The notes beneath the pieces are model-generated. The model had not been told where the DNA came from. It worked only from the letters and a program-made list of their open reading frames with translations, and searched no databases. Both the position numbers and the translations under genes were made by a program. From positions 1 through 24,574 of the forward strand of contig CALMJB010000025.1 of NCBI GenBank assembly GCA_937864205.1: a stretch of 24,574 nucleotides of DNA. The letters are read 5' to 3'. Shown here piece after piece: positions 23,296 through 24,574 of the stretch (position 1 is the stretch's first letter; every line of letters begins with the position of its first letter). Source of the stretch: an uncultured Actinomycetes bacterium. GTDB lineage: Bacteria > Actinomycetota > Actinomycetes > Nanopelagicales > Nanopelagicaceae.

Positions 23296-24246
23296 ATGGC
23301 TAAGAAAAATCCGCTGACATTTAAAGCAACAATGGCGCAAATTAGTGTGCCAGCTTCAAGTGCAAATGTTGGACCGGGCTTTGATTGTTTAGCAATTGCG
23401 TTAGATTTACGAGATCGATATGCGGCGCAGGTTTTAGATGAACAATTAATCGATGTCGATGTGACAGGTGAAGGTGCTGAATCCTTCGCCAAAGAGGGAA
23501 AACCTGGCCAAAAGAATTTAATTATCAAATCAATGATGCGCGGATTTGAACATATGGGTGGAAAACCTCGTGGCATTGCCTTACGTGCGCTAAACACAAT
23601 TCCACACGGAAAAGGCTTGGGATCTTCGGCCGCTGCAATTGTTGGCGGATTATCGTTGGCCAGATCTTTGGTTTTATCAGGTGAGCAATTTATGAGTAAC
23701 GAAGAATTAATTTCGCTGGCGACTGAACTTGAGGGACATCCTGATAATGTCGCAGCAGCTTTTTATGGCGGTGCGACGATTGCCTGGATTGAAAAAATTG
23801 CTGACCAGACAGTTGGAAAAGCGGTTTCCATTCCGGTGGCGGCCGAAATTAATGCATTGCTATTAGTACCCGATACTGCTTTATCTACCGCCAAAGCCAG
23901 AAAATTATTGCCAGAGAGTATTTCGCATCAAGATGCTGTATTAAATTCCTCTCGCACCGCCTTACTTGTGCACGCGCTTTCGCAACGACCAGATTTATTG
24001 TTTGCCGCAACTGAAGATTTGTTACATCAAAAATATCGCGCTCAAGCAATGCCGAAAACCATTGATTTAATTAGTAAGTTGCGCGGTGCCGGACTAGCCG
24101 CGGTTTTATCAGGGGCTGGCCCGTCAGTCTTGGTGCTTTACTCCGGTACAGATAGTGAAATTGATCAGATTCAAAGCCAGGTTTCAGACATTGCAAAAGG
24201 TTTCAACAGTATGAAGCTGCAAATTGCCCGCACCGGAGTCGAATAA
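23296..24246 (+). CDS. thrB: Homoserine kinase
   Basis: Phosphorylates homoserine before ThrC. The 316-residue GHMP-family kinase has VPASSANVGPGFDCLAIAL at 18-36, the ATP loop PHGKGLGSSAAA at 103-114 and the GAGPSVLVL motif near the C-terminus. ATG 23296 lies four bases after the thrC stop; an internal ATG at residue 13 is a less likely start. It is the last gene of the operon, and no terminator hairpin is obvious after it. Confidence 0.97.
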   Translation: MAKKNPLTFKATMAQISVPASSANVGPGFDCLAIALDLRDRYAAQVLDEQLIDVDVTGEGAESFAKEGKPGQKNLIIKSMMRGFEHMGGKPRGIALRALNTIPHGKGLGSSAAAIVGGLSLARSLVLSGEQFMSNEELISLATELEGHPDNVAAAFYGGATIAWIEKIADQTVGKAVSIPVAAEINALLLVPDTALSTAKARKLLPESISHQDAVLNSSRTALLVHALSQRPDLLFAATEDLLHQKYRAQAMPKTIDLISKLRGAGLAAVLSGAGPSVLVLYSGTDSEIDQIQSQVSDIAKGFNSMKLQIARTGVE

Positions 24247-24284
24247 CCATTTTCTGCGAGAAATCTGCAGTTTTTGGTTGGTTT

Positions 24285-24312
24285 TTGTAGTGAATTAATG
24301 TTGTGCTAGAGT
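24285..24312 (+). promoter_or_regulatory. Candidate promoter downstream of thrB
   Basis: TTGTAG (24285-24290) and TAGAGT (24307-24312) are 16 bases apart. The latter is preceded by TGC, giving an extended -10 (TGNTANNNT). It points rightwards into the long untranslated region. Confidence 0.45.
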
Positions 24313-24519
24313 TTTGCTATCGGTTTTCCGATTTGCAAATAATTAACTAGAAAAAATCTAGAAAAAGTTCGCAAAAATCCTCAGTAGTTCCTGAGACATC
24401 AACTTTCAAAATCTAATTAAGCCAAATAAAGCCAAATTAGGTGAAGAAAATCCAAGCGATAATCTCAGAATCTCTTGCAGGTAATTCAAACCAATAAAAG
24501 ATAAATTAAATAAATAGAC

Positions 24520-24556
24520 AAAAGCAACAGAGAAAAGCAACAGAGAAAAGCAATAA
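24520..24556 (+). repeat. 13-bp tandem repeat, about 2.8 copies
   Basis: AAAAGCAACAGAG starts at 24520 and 24533, and a partial third copy (AAAAGCAA then TAA) starts at 24546. The first two copies are identical. It is purine-rich and close to the window end, in what is probably the leader of the next gene. Confidence 0.85.
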
Positions 24557-24574
24557 ATAGAAGTAACTTAAAAC

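Larger units (their letters stand above)
24247..24574 (+). other. Non-coding region after thrB, probable promoter and leader of the next gene (often rho)
   Basis: This stretch has no open frame longer than about 20 codons. It contains a promoter-like pair, two small inverted repeats (CTAGA-5-TCTAG at 24349-24363 and CTCAG-6-CTGAG, about 24380-24395), purine-rich sequence, and a 13-bp tandem repeat near the end. In actinobacteria thrB is commonly followed by rho, which has a long leader. The gene itself is outside the window, so the link is inference. Confidence 0.5.

Noticed and set aside
24441..24497. Short frame from GTG (VKKIQAIISESLAGNSNQ) as a leader peptide
   Set aside because: No ribosome site, no control codons, and length expected by chance.
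1..24574. CRISPR array, insertion sequence or prophage
   Set aside because: No direct repeats with regular spacers of CRISPR size, no transposase or phage proteins, and no terminal inverted repeats were found; the window is mostly housekeeping genes.

Overview
The window looks like a chromosomal segment of a small-genome, AT-rich planktonic actinobacterium. The best guess is the freshwater acI group (Nanopelagicales, the Ca. Planktophila / Ca. Nanopelagicus type). The gene order is actinobacterial (ftsE-ftsX-smpB-ssrA; clpS-DUF2017; murI-rph-rdgB; argS-lysA-hom-thrC-thrB). GTG and TTG starts are frequent, base composition is AT-rich, intergenic gaps are short, and there is an actinorhodopsin-type proton pump. 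The taxonomic placement is inference; the gene families are read directly from the translated sequence.

Layout. Positions 1-2243 hold the end of ftsE, then ftsX, smpB and the tmRNA gene ssrA, all on +. The smpB 3' end carries a 47-bp tandem repeat. Positions 2321-7588 are a minus-strand run: argF, the three-subunit proton-translocating transhydrogenase (pntAA, pntAB, pntB), then a DUF222/HNH nuclease-like gene. Positions 7704-10418 (+) encode a secreted GH18 glycosidase, clpS and a DUF2017 gene. Positions 10467-11240 (-) encode a rhodopsin behind a strong hairpin terminator. Positions 11568-13816 (+) hold murI-rph-rdgB. Positions 13947-14684 (+) encode an unusual membrane protein with a histone-like lysine/serine-rich tail. 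Positions 14759-17339 (-) hold an acyltransferase-3/SGNH protein and a DivIVA-like coiled-coil gene, with tRNA-Leu(UAG) upstream. Positions 17757-24246 (+) are argS and the lysine/threonine operon lysA-hom-thrC-thrB. The last 330 bases are non-coding and are probably the promoter and leader of the next gene, which in actinobacteria is usually rho.

How the parts fit. The rhodopsin would make a light-driven proton gradient, and the transhydrogenase 4 kb away spends a proton gradient to make NADPH. SmpB and tmRNA rescue stalled ribosomes and tag products for Clp proteolysis; ClpS, the N-end-rule adaptor of the same protease system, is also here. MurI, the acyltransferase, the coiled-coil protein and FtsEX all concern the envelope or division.

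No CRISPR array, insertion sequence, prophage or obvious new multi-gene defence system was seen. The most unusual items are the chimeric 47-bp repeat at the smpB end, the membrane-anchored histone-like protein, the acyltransferase gene with no ATG/GTG/TTG start able to cover its conserved N-terminus, and several short phased or inverted repeats in intergenic DNA.
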